DNA of 64,000 nucleotides from Candidatus Poribacteria bacterium (GCA_958295945.1 OY282386.1:4210204-4274203); one strand, 5' to 3'. Positions 1 through 9,704 are shown, numbered from the stretch's first letter. The notes: generated by a model not told the origin, from the sequence alone. Numbers and translations are program-made.

Positions 1-2670
1 GTCAAAACCACACTTGTCCTTTCAAAATCGACTCGCGATTCATTTGTAAATTCAAGTGTGAAGCCTTGGACAGGTTCAGAGAGTTCAATAATCTCATAAG
101 GAGTGAGATCTAAAGAAGTATCTGCAGTGTTAACTTTTACGGAGGCTATCTCCGGCATATCAAACTCCAACCTAAACGGATACGACACAACTCCCTGTGC
201 GGTATTTCCAGCAATATCTTGCGGTGTGACAGTAAGCGTATATAAACCCTCTTGAGTTAAGCTGACAAAACTTACAGTTAATTGGTCAAGACCATTATTT
301 TCTAATGTGAGTGGGATTGCAGTATTATTCGTCCCTGTGAGTGTGACAGTCGTAGCCGCGAAATTAACCTGTGTTGTCTCAATGAAATTCAAGGTAAGTT
401 GATTAACAGACTCAGATAGATCTGTAATTTGATACGGTGTTAGGACAATCGGTATCTCAGTATTCAGAGAGACTGCTGATATCCGTGGTACTTGCGAATC
501 ATAATAGATTTTGTGTGTAGTTTGATGTGTGTTACCTGCTTTATCAACGAGGTTGATCGTCAGCGTGTATTCTCCATCTTCGCTTCCATCAGTGGATAAA
601 GGTGTCGTTGGTGTAAAGAAAAGTCTGTTAACGCCATCATTTGTTACATGTCCGGCAACTATTTCTCCATCTTCATTCCTCAATCCGATTGTTTGATCTG
701 CCAGATCAAGTAATGATGGACCAACATCTTCAACTGTGAATTCAAACGGTGGCATATTTCCACCTATATACGACATAGGTTGATGGAGTATGATTGATGT
801 AGCATTGGTTATTCGTGGTGCTTGTGTGTCGTAAATAAAGTGGCGAGTGACTACTGTCCCCGTCCGTCCAGATTTGTCTAAAGGTGTGATAGTAACAGTA
901 TATCGTCCATCGGCACTACCATCTGTCGGAAGTGCTGCGGGAGTCCACGTCAACTGGTTAGTTCCGTTGGAAGATATGATTCCAGTAACAACAATGCCTT
1001 GGTCATTATTGACAGTGATTGTTGATCCGCTATTGCCAAACGCTAACCCGACACCACTTGCATCGGCGAATGTTGCAACTATCTCTGTATCAGGATCATT
1101 AATCAAAATATTTGTTCCGGGTTTGCTGTCAATAAGTACAGAACTCACTGTCGGAAGAGTGATGTCAAGTTTAAACTGATATTGCATCGGACTTTGTGCA
1201 ACATTCCCGCCAATATCTTGTGGTGTAATAGAGAGTGTATAGAGTCCGTTTTGTCCCAATGTGACAAAACGTGCCACAAACTGTGAACCGTCTCCATGTT
1301 CTTTTGTAACAGTGTTCACTTGTCCATTAGGTCCTGTCAAAGTCACTGTGGTCCTTTCAAAGTCAACACGCGATGCGTCTGTAAATGTAACCGTGAAATT
1401 GCTAATAGTATCAGTAATATCAAGAATCTTATAGGCAGCAAGTTCATAAGATGCGTCAACAGAGTTTGCATGAACTGAGGTAATACCTGGCACTTCAAAC
1501 TTCAACTTAAATGGATAGGGGACTTCCCCTTGTGGAGTATTACCAGTCATATCTTGTGGAGTAACGGAAAGCGTATACAAGCCGCCTTGTATTAGGGAGA
1601 CAAAACTCGCGGTTATTTCGTCAGTCCCGTTGTTTTCAAGTGTTAACGGGATTGTTGAACCATCCGGACCCATTAATGTGATAATCGTATTATCAAAATC
1701 GATCCTTGTCATTTCTATAAAGTTTAGTGTGATTTTGCTGATAGAACCTGGTAGATCTGTAACTTGATAAGGTGTTAGATTTAACGGTGTTTCTGTATTC
1801 AACGAGACTGAAACTATCTGTGGTGCTTGAGAATCATAAATAATAGTATGCTGGACTTGAGATGGATTACCTGCTTTGTCAACAAGGTTGACCGTAAGTG
1901 TGTATTCTCCATCAGCACTCCCATCAGTTGGCAATGGAGCAGGGAGTGTGAAGAAGAGTTGATTGTTGTTATCGTGTGTAATATGTCCGGCAACAGCTTC
2001 TCCACTTTTCTTTGTAAGGCTAATAGTTTGATCATCAAGGTCAAGTAGCGCGGGACCGACATCTTCAACAGAAAACTGGAACTGCTCCAAACTATCACCC
2101 ACATAAGATATTGGTTGATGTAAACTTATGGGGGTAGCAGCGGTTATTTGAGGGGATTGTGTATCGTATATGAATGCGCGATATGCAACATCACCAGTGC
2201 GACCTGCTTTATCTACAGGAGTAACAGACACCGTATAACGACCATCCGCACTGCCATCAGAGGGTAATACTGAAGGTCTCCATATCAGTTGGTTTTCATC
2301 GTTTAGAGTCGTCCTTCCGGGTGCTGGCAGCCCGCTATCAGTAGTTACAGCGATGTTTGATCCACCTTGTCCAACTGCTATACCGATTCCAGTGGTATCC
2401 ACTATCGTTGCAACGATTTCTCCTGCAGTCCCCTTGACATAAACAATCGCACCACTTTGACCGTCAATCAAGACAGATGTAACAACTGGAACTGCAATAT
2501 CTATATTGAATTTGTAGATAAACGGTGTTTGAGATACATTTCCGATATTGTCTATTGGTGTGACAGTGAGGGTATAGGTGCCAAGCTTCGCAATACTTTG
2601 GAAGTTCAAAGTCAATAATGCTTCCCCATCAATATTTTTGCGTCCTGCAATCTCATTGCCGTCGGGGTCT
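1..2670 (-). repeat. Two 1335-bp super-repeats inside the Ig-like gene
   Basis: Matching segments recur at a constant offset of 1335 bp (445 codons): 216 against 1551, 566 against 1901, 904 against 2239, and 1222 against 2557. Each super-repeat holds about four Ig-like modules. Divergence between copies is moderate and the reading frame is kept. The modules right of about 2.7 kb do not follow this register. Confidence 0.85.
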
Positions 2671-5306
2671 GCTACTGTGACAACTGTGTTTTCAAAGTCA
2701 ACATCGGTTGCATCAAATTCAATATTGATATGAGAGAACGATTCAGTAACATCAATAGTACTATCAAGAGATAGTTGGTTCAATGCATCTGTGCCAACCT
2801 GAACAGAGGTGATTGAAGGGGATATGGTATCCAGATTCAGATTAAAAGTCTGAGTAATGACTACACCAGAATAATCACGGAAAGACGCGGAAATAGTGTA
2901 TCTTCCATCCGCCGCACCTTTTGGAATTGTGGCTTCTGTACTCCATGTTAACTGGTTGGTTGCAGCTTCTGCGACAACTTCTGCTTGTGGAACAATTTGC
3001 CCCTGTGCATTTCGCACAGTGATCGTTGAAGCATCAAAATTGATTCCTGAACCGATATAATCAACAAGTTCTACTGTTATATCACCTAAACTATTTACCG
3101 TACCTGTCTCAGGTGTGACTAATTTCACTTGTGGTCGTGCTTGACTTACAAGATAGAATTCACGACGGATAACGGCTCCGAGATTTCCTGCTCTGTCAGT
3201 CGGTGTAACTTCAATGACATAAGTGCCATCGTCAGATCCGTCCAACGCAATCGGTTGTAGTAACGTAAGTGTAGCAGTATCTGTGCCGTTACTTGAAATA
3301 TTCACAGGCACTTCAACTTGATTTTCACCCATATTGCGTTTGAGTGCAAAGACACTTTGAACGAAATCAATTCCGCTTGTTGTTTCATTTAACTTCACAA
3401 CAACCTGTGATAAATCCTGAACACTCTGATTCGCTGCAGGCACTGTAGAAGCAAGCGTGGGTACTTGTGTGTCATAAATCAGATGAAAACTATAGATTTT
3501 GCTATTACCGAGAGAGTCTGCAGCTTTAACATTAAGTCTATAGCTGCCGTCTTGACTTCCATCACTATTTAGAAGAGGATCATCCAATATGTATGTAAGG
3601 ACATTGTTATTTAGGTCTGGGAATGCGCGACCTGATATTGCATCAACACCACCGTCTGTTTTTGGTGTGCCAAATATAATACGACTAATATCGTCTGCAC
3701 CTGAAAAAATTACACCAGTTCCAAATTCACCATCATCAAAAGTAGCAACAAACTGGTTTAGGGGGAGATTGTAGAACACAGTGTCGCCTAAGATGTTGAA
3801 TGGTTCACCATCCCGCGCTGGTTTTACGGATACGAGTTCTGGTGCGAGATTGTCAAAAAGAAATGTAATCTGTATAGGTGAGGTCCTGTTTCCTGCTTTA
3901 TCTGCAGCAATCACTTCAACGGTATACTGACCGTCGTGGACGCCATCTTTTGCTAATAGTGGAGATAATAGTTGCCACCGTATTTTATCATCTGCAGGTC
4001 GTGTCTGCTGTCCGAGCACGGCACTTCCACTTGGTCCCTTTAGGCGTATTGTTGAATCAGCGAGATTTAGTTCAATGTTGTCTTCTAATGTCGCTTCAAC
4101 GTAATTTGTCAATCCACTAATACCACTACCGGCGGCAAATTCTCCACTGTGGGTCGCCACACTTTTTAGTATTGGTGCTGCGTTATCAAACGTAAAAACA
4201 CGACTTGAGGTAAGGTTGTCTACGCTCACTGTAACTTCATACTTGCCGTTTTCATTTAATTCGTCAATGGGATCACTGAGCGTAAATGTGGTTTTGTTAG
4301 TGAGGGTGCCTTTTATTATATTTATGCTGTCAATAGGTCTAATCTGTATCTTTGTGTTCCTATCAGTGATATCCGGTGTCCCGTCATCTGTTTGGACAGT
4401 GAAACTGATCGTCCGAATTGCAGTGTTCACAAACATGCCATCTATAAGCGTTGAATCGTTTAGAGAAATACTACCGATACGTAGTTCTGTCGAATCAATT
4501 GTGACAGCATCTGTTTTATTACTTTCTCCCACATTCCCGCCTTTATCTTTTACCTTTAGTTGCAAGGTATACTGTCCATCAAAAACAGATTTATTGTTGT
4601 TATCCGTGCCATCCCAATAGTAAATGCTGCTTCCTTTGCTCAATTCACTCGGATCAATAGCCTTTTTAATTGGGTCGCCGCCACTGTTTTTTTGCAATTC
4701 TAACCACGCCTCGTCAACATCTTCGTCCAAACCACTATAGTGAACACGAAACCGATTTTCCAAGATTCGTGAAAACTCCGTATTATCAATACTGATAGAA
4801 ATCTCTGGGGCTTTGGTGTCTAAGGTTACTTGTGCGGTAAGTTCATCTGTCTGTTCTGGTGGAAGTTCAGTGCCATCAGAATTCTTTAACTTCACTGTAA
4901 TTGTATAATCACCATCAGGTAGTTTTTCACCTTTATTGACCGTTCCATCCCATATAAATTGTACAGTTTGATTTTTAGACAATTTCTGCCCAGCAGGCTC
5001 GTCAGGACCTTCGGTAATTTTTCTAGCGTCATCCAATTTTATTTCATATTTATACTGTTGATTATCATCACCAAAACCACTGGTAGTAAAGGAGATGATT
5101 AACTTCTCTTCATTGCCGTTAAATACATTATCGCCATTCGCATATACGGAGAGAGGCAATAGACCTGCCCAGGCATTCGGCTGCACAACTAACAATGCAA
5201 TAAACAATTGAAAAATGAGAAATGGTGCCCAACGATAACCGGTTGATACTGTAGTCCCTTTTTTGTTGTGGCACCCAGAAGTAAAACAATTTTTGATTTT
5301 TGACAC
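1..5306 (-). CDS. Giant secreted Ig-like repeat protein, 3' end outside window
   Basis: A reading frame of at least 1768 codons runs leftward out of the window. The chosen start is GTG at 5306, with a GGGGGA Shine-Dalgarno-like run about 8 nt upstream. Residues 2-28 are polar/basic, residues 29-41 are hydrophobic, and an AWA-G signal peptidase site follows near residue 47, so the product is exported. The rest is a chain of beta-rich modules of roughly 100-115 residues with the recurring pattern DGxYTLTVxxxDxAGN, joined by YDTQxP-type linkers, as in bacterial Ig-like/cadherin-like adhesins. The leftmost 2.7 kb consists of two copies of a 445-residue super-repeat. No catalytic domain is visible. 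Inference: cell-surface or adhesion protein. The C-terminus, which would show the anchoring or secretion signal, is missing. Confidence 0.85.
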   Translation of the reverse strand, partial: MSKIKNCFTSGCHNKKGTTVSTGYRWAPFLIFQLFIALLVVQPNAWAGLLPLSVYANGDNVFNGNEEKLIISFTTSGFGDDNQQYKYEIKLDDARKITEGPDEPAGQKLSKNQTVQFIWDGTVNKGEKLPDGDYTITVKLKNSDGTELPPEQTDELTAQVTLDTKAPEISISIDNTEFSRILENRFRVHYSGLDEDVDEAWLELQKNSGGDPIKKAIDPSELSKGSSIYYWDGTDNNNKSVFDGQYTLQLKVKDKGGNVGESNKTDAVTIDSTELRIGSISLNDSTLIDGMFVNTAIRTISFTVQTDDGTPDITDRNTKIQIRPIDSINIIKGTLTNKTTFTLSDPIDELNENGKYEVTVSVDNLTSSRVFTFDNAAPILKSVATHSGEFAAGSGISGLTNYVEATLEDNIELNLADSTIRLKGPSGSAVLGQQTRPADDKIRWQLLSPLLAKDGVHDGQYTVEVIAADKAGNRTSPIQITFLFDNLAPELVSVKPARDGEPFNILGDTVFYNLPLNQFVATFDDGEFGTGVIFSGADDISRIIFGTPKTDGGVDAISGRAFPDLNNNVLTYILDDPLLNSDGSQDGSYRLNVKAADSLGNSKIYSFHLIYDTQVPTLASTVPAANQSVQDLSQVVVKLNETTSGIDFVQSVFALKRNMGENQVEVPVNISSNGTDTATLTLLQPIALDGSDDGTYVIEVTPTDRAGNLGAVIRREFYLVSQARPQVKLVTPETGTVNSLGDITVELVDYIGSGINFDASTITVRNAQGQIVPQAEVVAEAATNQLTWSTEATIPKGAADGRYTISASFRDYSGVVITQTFNLNLDTISPSITSVQVGTDALNQLSLDSTIDVTESFSHINIEFDATDVDFENTVVTVADPDGNEIAGRKNIDGEALLTLNFQSIAKLGTYTLTVTPIDNIGNVSQTPFIYKFNIDIAVPVVTSVLIDGQSGAIVYVKGTAGEIVATIVDTTGIGIAVGQGGSNIAVTTDSGLPAPGRTTLNDENQLIWRPSVLPSDGSADGRYTVSVTPVDKAGRTGDVAYRAFIYDTQSPQITAATPISLHQPISYVGDSLEQFQFSVEDVGPALLDLDDQTISLTKKSGEAVAGHITHDNNNQLFFTLPAPLPTDGSADGEYTLTVNLVDKAGNPSQVQHTIIYDSQAPQIVSVSLNTETPLNLTPYQVTDLPGSISKITLNFIEMTRIDFDNTIITLMGPDGSTIPLTLENNGTDEITASFVSLIQGGLYTLSVTPQDMTGNTPQGEVPYPFKLKFEVPGITSVHANSVDASYELAAYKILDITDTISNFTVTFTDASRVDFERTTVTLTGPNGQVNTVTKEHGDGSQFVARFVTLGQNGLYTLSITPQDIGGNVAQSPMQYQFKLDITLPTVSSVLIDSKPGTNILINDPDTEIVATFADASGVGLAFGNSGSTITVNNDQGIVVTGIISSNGTNQLTWTPAALPTDGSADGRYTVTITPLDKSGRTGTVVTRHFIYDTQAPRITNATSIILHQPMSYIGGNMPPFEFTVEDVGPSLLDLADQTIGLRNEDGEIVAGHVTNDGVNRLFFTPTTPLSTDGSEDGEYTLTINLVDKAGNTHQTTHKIYYDSQVPRISAVSLNTEIPIVLTPYQITDLSESVNQLTLNFIETTQVNFAATTVTLTGTNNTAIPLTLENNGLDQLTVSFVSLTQEGLYTLTVTPQDIAGNTAQGVVSYPFRLEFDMPEIASVKVNTADTSLDLTPYEIIELSEPVQGFTLEFTNESRVDFERTSVVL

Positions 5307-5469
5307 GCGTTTTCCCCCACTACAACGAAGTTTGGATTCAACTTCGCGTGTATTCACAAGAATTAATGTCCTATTAGCATAGATTTGATTAAGTTTATGG
5401 TTTAGACGCAGGATTTATAATTAGGTTGATAAAAACATAGTATAGTATCAATAGACCATGTTTTTTCAT

Positions 5470-5490
5470 GGGCAGGTTCAAAACCTGCCC
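5470..5490. repeat. Palindrome in the gap between convergent-side gene ends
   Basis: A 9-bp perfect stem (GGGCAGGTT / AACCTGCCC) with a 3-nt loop lies just beyond the stop codon of the Gfo/Idh gene. It may end transcription of that gene, but no T-tract follows on either strand. It belongs with the other GGTTxxxAACC palindromes of the window. Confidence 0.4.
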
Positions 5491-5503
5491 AAATAAGTTA
5501 AGA

Positions 5504-6508
5504 TCAACCGATATCTCCATTTTGGACCATAGTTAGGAGTGCGGAATCATCTGCGGTGAGAGGTAAAGTTATTCTTGCACGTTCACGGCTGGAATGGTAA
5601 GTAGCAAAAATAAGTTCAGTTGACTGAAGTGCCTTGCGCCCGCTAAGTTCAGGTTCACGACCTGTTTTAACGCTGTCAATGAGATTGAGCACGGAAAGTG
5701 TCGTATCATTTCCTTTTGGGGTAACATCACTGAGATCGGGTTGTTCCCATTCGTTTGAACCTTCTCTTAGCATTTTTACTGGTGCCCCACCGCCGATATC
5801 AATAATGCCTTTCGTGCCAATGATACGATTTGCGAATCCTTTTAGAGAGACACCACCAGTCGTCAACAGACCTTCTACACCGTTTTTCCAACGGTACCAT
5901 GAGACAGCATCTGTCTCAACTTGTGTTCCGAAGACGATTCTTTCGTCTGTTACATCTATTTGACCAATTACCCAGTCAATAGGTTCGTCATTATTATAAA
6001 ATTGGAACATATCAAACCAATGTGTGCCCCAATCAAGTAGATTTGAGCATGAACCTTCCATCCTTCGCAATTCACCTATTGCTCCATCGTTTGCTAGTTG
6101 TTTTGCCTTGATGAATTGTGCGCCGAAACGGCGTTGATGGCAGAAAGTAATCACTACATCGTTATCCACGCATGCCTGATAGAGTGCTTTTGCATCGCCC
6201 CATGTAGGTGCCATCGGTTTTTCAGAATGAATTGCTTTGATGCCGCTATTAGCAGCAGCGATGACCATATCTTTATGAAGTGCAATCCACGTACATACGC
6301 TGACGAAATCGAGTGATTCCTTTTCAAGCATTTCATGATAGTCTTCATAAGTCCGTGGCACTTCAAACTGTTCAGAGAACTTGTCACGTGCCCCTTCAAT
6401 TGGGTCTGAGCATGCGACTATCTCCACATCAGGAGATGCTTTGTATCCTTGTGCATGGGCGCGTCCGCGTCCACCACAACCGATAATACCTGCTTTAAAT
6501 GTTGCCAT
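5504..6508 (-). CDS. Gfo/Idh/MocA family oxidoreductase
   Basis: A 334-residue NAD(P)-dependent sugar or cyclitol dehydrogenase-like protein. The N-terminus shows the Rossmann nucleotide-binding loop IIGCGGRGRAHAQG (residues 8-21), a beta2 acidic region (VACSD), and the family SEKP motif near residue 95, followed by the alpha/beta C-terminal substrate domain. Length is normal for the family. A strong AAGGAA ribosome binding site precedes the ATG. The substrate cannot be told from sequence; such genes are abundant in bacteria that break down complex sulfated or methylated sugars, which fits the sulfatase elsewhere in the window. It is transcribed alone. Confidence 0.9.
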   Translation of the reverse strand: MATFKAGIIGCGGRGRAHAQGYKASPDVEIVACSDPIEGARDKFSEQFEVPRTYEDYHEMLEKESLDFVSVCTWIALHKDMVIAAANSGIKAIHSEKPMAPTWGDAKALYQACVDNDVVITFCHQRRFGAQFIKAKQLANDGAIGELRRMEGSCSNLLDWGTHWFDMFQFYNNDEPIDWVIGQIDVTDERIVFGTQVETDAVSWYRWKNGVEGLLTTGGVSLKGFANRIIGTKGIIDIGGGAPVKMLREGSNEWEQPDLSDVTPKGNDTTLSVLNLIDSVKTGREPELSGRKALQSTELIFATYHSSRERARITLPLTADDSALLTMVQNGDIG

Positions 6509-6573
6509 ATTAATTTCCTTTCTTTATGATCCGTAGATCAAAAACCGATAGTGCGGCCAGATGACCGCTTATG

Positions 6574-6665
6574 TTATACCAAACTAACCCGATTTGTAGC
6601 GCGAGGTCTCCGTGCCTCGCAATGTCCCACGGTAGGCGAGGTTTCCTAACCTCGCCTAAGGAATG
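6574..6665. repeat. TTATACCAAA-type element carrying two palindromes
   Basis: Begins TTATACCAAACTAACCCG and continues with the palindromes GCGAGG..CCTCGC and GGCGAGGTT-TCCT-AACCTCGCC. The first 47 bp match 44552-44598 with only three mismatches. The second palindrome recurs at about 9391, 32310, 45152 and 48071. Confidence 0.75.
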
Positions 6666-6699
6666 TGTCCAAGGACTTCAATAATTTACCATAAATCGT

Positions 6700-6852
6700 A
6701 TAATACCAATTCTATTTATTTTTCTGTCGTTCTTTCGTAGGTCGGGTAGAGGAACGAAACCCGACACGTGTTGATTGGGTCTATCATGTCGGGTTTCGTG
6801 CCTCTACCCGACCTACGGAATAATGTTGTCCTATCAATTAGAAATGGTATAA
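6700..6852. repeat. Miniature inverted-repeat element with a 30-bp-arm hairpin
   Basis: Imperfect terminal inverted repeats (TAATACCAATTCTA at the left; the complement of TTATACCATTTCTA at the right) enclose a near-perfect hairpin. The arms are 6737-6766 and 6787-6816, 30 bp with one mismatch, with a 20-nt loop. The ends match those of the element at 37130-37250. There is no coding capacity. Confidence 0.7.
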
Positions 6853-6942
6853 GATGTTGACCCTTCATTTTAACAATGCTATAATTTATCACATATTAAG
6901 TTGAAACTCAACACACTTTTTATGTGGATGAGGAGAATACAG

Positions 6943-7350
6943 ATGGCGAACCAAAAATATGACCTTGTTGAATATCCTATTCAGGAAGATGTTTTACTAC
7001 AAGCTTATTGGCGGGATGATGTTGGTGGACGTGGTCCTGCAGCATCGCTATATGTTTATGATGATGAGATTATGCGGTTTGATTGTTTTGGTGGTGATAA
7101 CGGACATTGCCACTTCAACTTACGTCAGACCCGTGGTAGACGGTGGATGTATCCAGAAGGTTCATTCCAAGACCATATTCATCAGAGTCTGTTCGATCTT
7201 CGCACAAATTTGACCTTCTGTCTAAAAACGCATCAAGATGAGCGAATTCAGGAAATTCAGGTTTCGCAAGAGAGATTAGAACAAGCTACCTGTAAAATGG
7301 AAACGTATTTATTGGAATTAGCTGAAAAACTACAAGGCGAAACTGCATGA
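6943..7350 (+). CDS. Conserved hypothetical protein upstream of nnr
   Basis: A 135-residue soluble protein. The ATG at 6943 (MANQKYDLVEYP) is preferred over the upstream TTG because AGGAGA lies 6 nt before it. The central part has a mixed beta pattern with aromatic and acidic residues (YVYDDEIMRFDCFGG) and a GxGxCHFNLRQ-like segment. The last 40 residues form a predicted amphipathic coiled-coil helix. The stop overlaps the nnr start by 4 nt (ATGA), so the two are translationally coupled. I do not recognise the family. Its only context clue is the link to NAD(P)HX repair. Confidence 0.75.
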   Translation: MANQKYDLVEYPIQEDVLLQAYWRDDVGGRGPAASLYVYDDEIMRFDCFGGDNGHCHFNLRQTRGRRWMYPEGSFQDHIHQSLFDLRTNLTFCLKTHQDERIQEIQVSQERLEQATCKMETYLLELAEKLQGETA

Positions 7351-8903
7351 AAGTTGTAACAGCAGCTGAAATGCGCAAAATTGACCAAGATACAATTGAT
7401 GGTATTGGAATCCCCGGCATCGTTCTTATGGAAACTGCGGGGCGTGAAATTGTGCGTGCAATAGAACACCATTATCCGACTGCACAACGAATCGGTGTTC
7501 TTGTGGGTAAGGGGAACAATGGTGGGGATGGTCTGGTTATTGCACGTCAACTCGCGCATGTTGGACGGGAGGTGCATATCTTTCTTGTTTCTCCACCTGA
7601 AAGTTTCACAGGAGAAGCGAGAGCTAATTTGGACATCGCATATAATCTTGGACTGCGTATTCAGGAGACTTTGACAGATGATACAACTTGTATAAAGAAT
7701 CGTAGATGTGAATTGTTGGTAGATGCGATTTTTGGCACAGGATTGCATAGTGCTGTACGAGAAACCATCTCAACAATAATCAATGAGATCAACAAACTAA
7801 CCATACCTATTCTTGCTGTTGACTTACCATCTGGTTTGGATGCGGATACAGGCATTCCTTTGGGTGCTTGTGTAAAAGCCGATAGGACGGTAACTATTGG
7901 TTTACCTAAAAGAGGGTTGTTATTACAACCCGGTGCTGAACTCGCAGGTCAATTAGAGATTGTTGACATCGGTTTTCCGAAACGAGTCATTAAGGCACAG
8001 AAAATCAAAATTAATTGGACAACTGAAAAAAAAGCAGCGGCTTGGTTGCCACCCCGTGCTTCTGATTCACACAAAGGAAGTTATGGTCGTGTACTTGTTA
8101 TTGCCGGGTCAACAGGGATGACAGGCGCGGCTTCTCTGACAAGTGAAGCCGCTTTGCGCGCAGGCGCGGGACTTGTAACCCTCGCTATTCCGAAAAGCCT
8201 AAACCCTATTTTAGAGGTTAAACTGTCTGAAGTTATGACACTGCCTTTACCTGAAACGGAAAATGGGAGTTTAGCAGAAACAGCAACGCAACCTATCCTT
8301 GAATTTGCTGAAAAGACGAAGTCTGTTCTTGCAATGGGACCTGGTCTGTCGCAAGACCCAGAAACGGTGGTGCTCGTTCATCAACTGATAAAGGATATTA
8401 GTGAACGAGAGCTGGGGTTGCGAATGGTTATTGATGCAGATGGTTTGAATGCATTGGCAAAGGCAAAAGAACTTATTCCATTACTCGGTGAAGAGACAGT
8501 TCTAACACCACATCTCGGAGAGATGGCACGGCTCACAGACACTCCTAACACGACATTAGCAGCAGACAGAATTCGCACAACTAAGCAATTCGCAGAAAGA
8601 TATGGAGGAACACTTGTACTTAAAGGTGCACCTACTATAACCGCCTATCCAAGTGGTAGGGTTTGGATAAACGCTACCGGTAATCCGGGGATGGCAACTG
8701 CGGGTATGGGAGATGTTTTGACAGGTCTAATCGCAGGTTTGATGGCACAAAAAGTGCAAAGTAATCACGCTGCGACTCTTGGGGTTTATTTGCACGGGTT
8801 TGCAGGGGACATCGCTGCCGAAACTCTTGGAAGGCATGCACTCATCGCAGGCGATGTGTTAAGGACAATACCGCAGGCAATATCTTCATTGATACAAAAT
8901 TAA
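7347..8903 (+). CDS. nnr: Bifunctional NAD(P)H-hydrate epimerase / ADP-dependent dehydratase
   Basis: Repairs hydrated NADH/NADPH: the N-terminal YjeF_N domain (residues 1-215) interconverts R and S epimers and the C-terminal ribokinase-like domain (about 235-510) dehydrates the S form using ADP. Visible motifs are GKGNNGGDGLVIARQL and DLPSGLDADTG in the first domain, and HKGSYGRVLVIAGS, VIDADGLNAL, TPHLGEMARL and the nucleotide-binding NPGMATAGMGDVLTG in the second. At 518 residues it is the normal fused length. It is coupled to the small upstream gene and probably co-transcribed with the small gene downstream, 17 bp away. Confidence 0.96.
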   Translation: MKVVTAAEMRKIDQDTIDGIGIPGIVLMETAGREIVRAIEHHYPTAQRIGVLVGKGNNGGDGLVIARQLAHVGREVHIFLVSPPESFTGEARANLDIAYNLGLRIQETLTDDTTCIKNRRCELLVDAIFGTGLHSAVRETISTIINEINKLTIPILAVDLPSGLDADTGIPLGACVKADRTVTIGLPKRGLLLQPGAELAGQLEIVDIGFPKRVIKAQKIKINWTTEKKAAAWLPPRASDSHKGSYGRVLVIAGSTGMTGAASLTSEAALRAGAGLVTLAIPKSLNPILEVKLSEVMTLPLPETENGSLAETATQPILEFAEKTKSVLAMGPGLSQDPETVVLVHQLIKDISERELGLRMVIDADGLNALAKAKELIPLLGEETVLTPHLGEMARLTDTPNTTLAADRIRTTKQFAERYGGTLVLKGAPTITAYPSGRVWINATGNPGMATAGMGDVLTGLIAGLMAQKVQSNHAATLGVYLHGFAGDIAAETLGRHALIAGDVLRTIPQAISSLIQN

Positions 8904-8920
8904 CCTAATTGTGAGGTAAA

Positions 8921-9331
8921 ATGGCTAACTATAAAATCTTTGCAGTTGCTACAGCAGATGCTTCAACTGCCTTCCAAATAGAATTGGATCCGCGTGCAAT
9001 TGCTGCTATGGAAGAACTCGAAAATAGTAAGGCACAAGGCGCAGAAAGAGAAGAGATTTTACAAAAACATCTCTCTCCTGACTATGAAAAAGGGTATCAC
9101 GGAACTGCGTGGGACTTGCACGGAATTTCAGCAGGGTTAACGCCTGCGCGCTTAGCACTTTTGTTAGAAGCACACGGCGAATCGTTTGACCCTTGTGCTG
9201 AACGGGAAACTTTTGATCACAGCCTGATGGTTAATGTTGAAGAGGAATTAGCATCACAGTTAGATGATATCCGTCAATCTGTTTTAAACGCAATTATTGA
9301 GGAATATAAAGGTGAATTGTTAGGCGAATAA
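8921..9331 (+). CDS. Conserved hypothetical protein downstream of nnr
   Basis: A 136-residue acidic soluble protein with no signal peptide or membrane segment, starting 17 bp after nnr behind a GAGGT ribosome binding site. It is mainly helical, with a segment YHGTAWDLHGISAGLTPARLALL in the middle (only partly quoted as a landmark: HGTAWDLHGISAG) and a helical glutamate-rich C-terminus. I do not recognise the family. The short spacing suggests it shares the transcript of the nnr pair. Confidence 0.7.
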   Translation: MANYKIFAVATADASTAFQIELDPRAIAAMEELENSKAQGAEREEILQKHLSPDYEKGYHGTAWDLHGISAGLTPARLALLLEAHGESFDPCAERETFDHSLMVNVEEELASQLDDIRQSVLNAIIEEYKGELLGE

Positions 9332-9350
9332 TCAGGCATCAACTTTATTA

Positions 9351-9590
9351 TATAGTGAATTATAAATATAAGTTGACACTTTCGTCCCATGGTAGGCGTG
9401 GTTTCCTAACCTCGCCGATGCAGAGTGTTCAAGTCCTTTCAAATGTAGGGGCGGGTCTCTGTGCCCGCCCGTTGCCTTACAGGACAAGGAATCGCGGGGC
9501 ACAGAGACTCCGCCCTACAATAGAGGACAGGTTTTCACTTGAATTGATGTCTACGGTGACAAAAACTTTACGCACCCTTTGCCTGCATTT
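9351..9590. repeat. Nested repeat block in the gap after the nnr operon
   Basis: Positions 9351-9443 are a near-identical copy of 48031-48123 (TATAGTGAATTAT... with the palindrome GGTAGGCG-GGTTTCCTAACC-CGCC). At 9444 this copy is interrupted by a second element beginning TGTAGGGGCGGG, with the palindrome GGGCGGG..CCCGCCC, and ending near 9590 with CTTTACGCACCC. That end resembles the GGGTGTGTAAAG terminal repeat seen at 53775-53983. The 9332-9704 gap holds nothing else recognisable. Confidence 0.7.
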
Positions 9591-9704
9591 GATTTGACTT
9601 TTAAGAGATTATGTGGTATTTTTTATAATGTAAGCTATTGAAAAATTCAAAGTTATTTTGACGAATCGTGCTTTATATCAGTGTTAGGAGGAACACAAAG
9701 GTCT

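Noticed and set aside
847-4620. Plus-strand ORFs across the first 5 kb
   Set aside because: They lie over the continuous minus-strand Ig-like frame, lack ribosome binding sites and have no coherent domain text.
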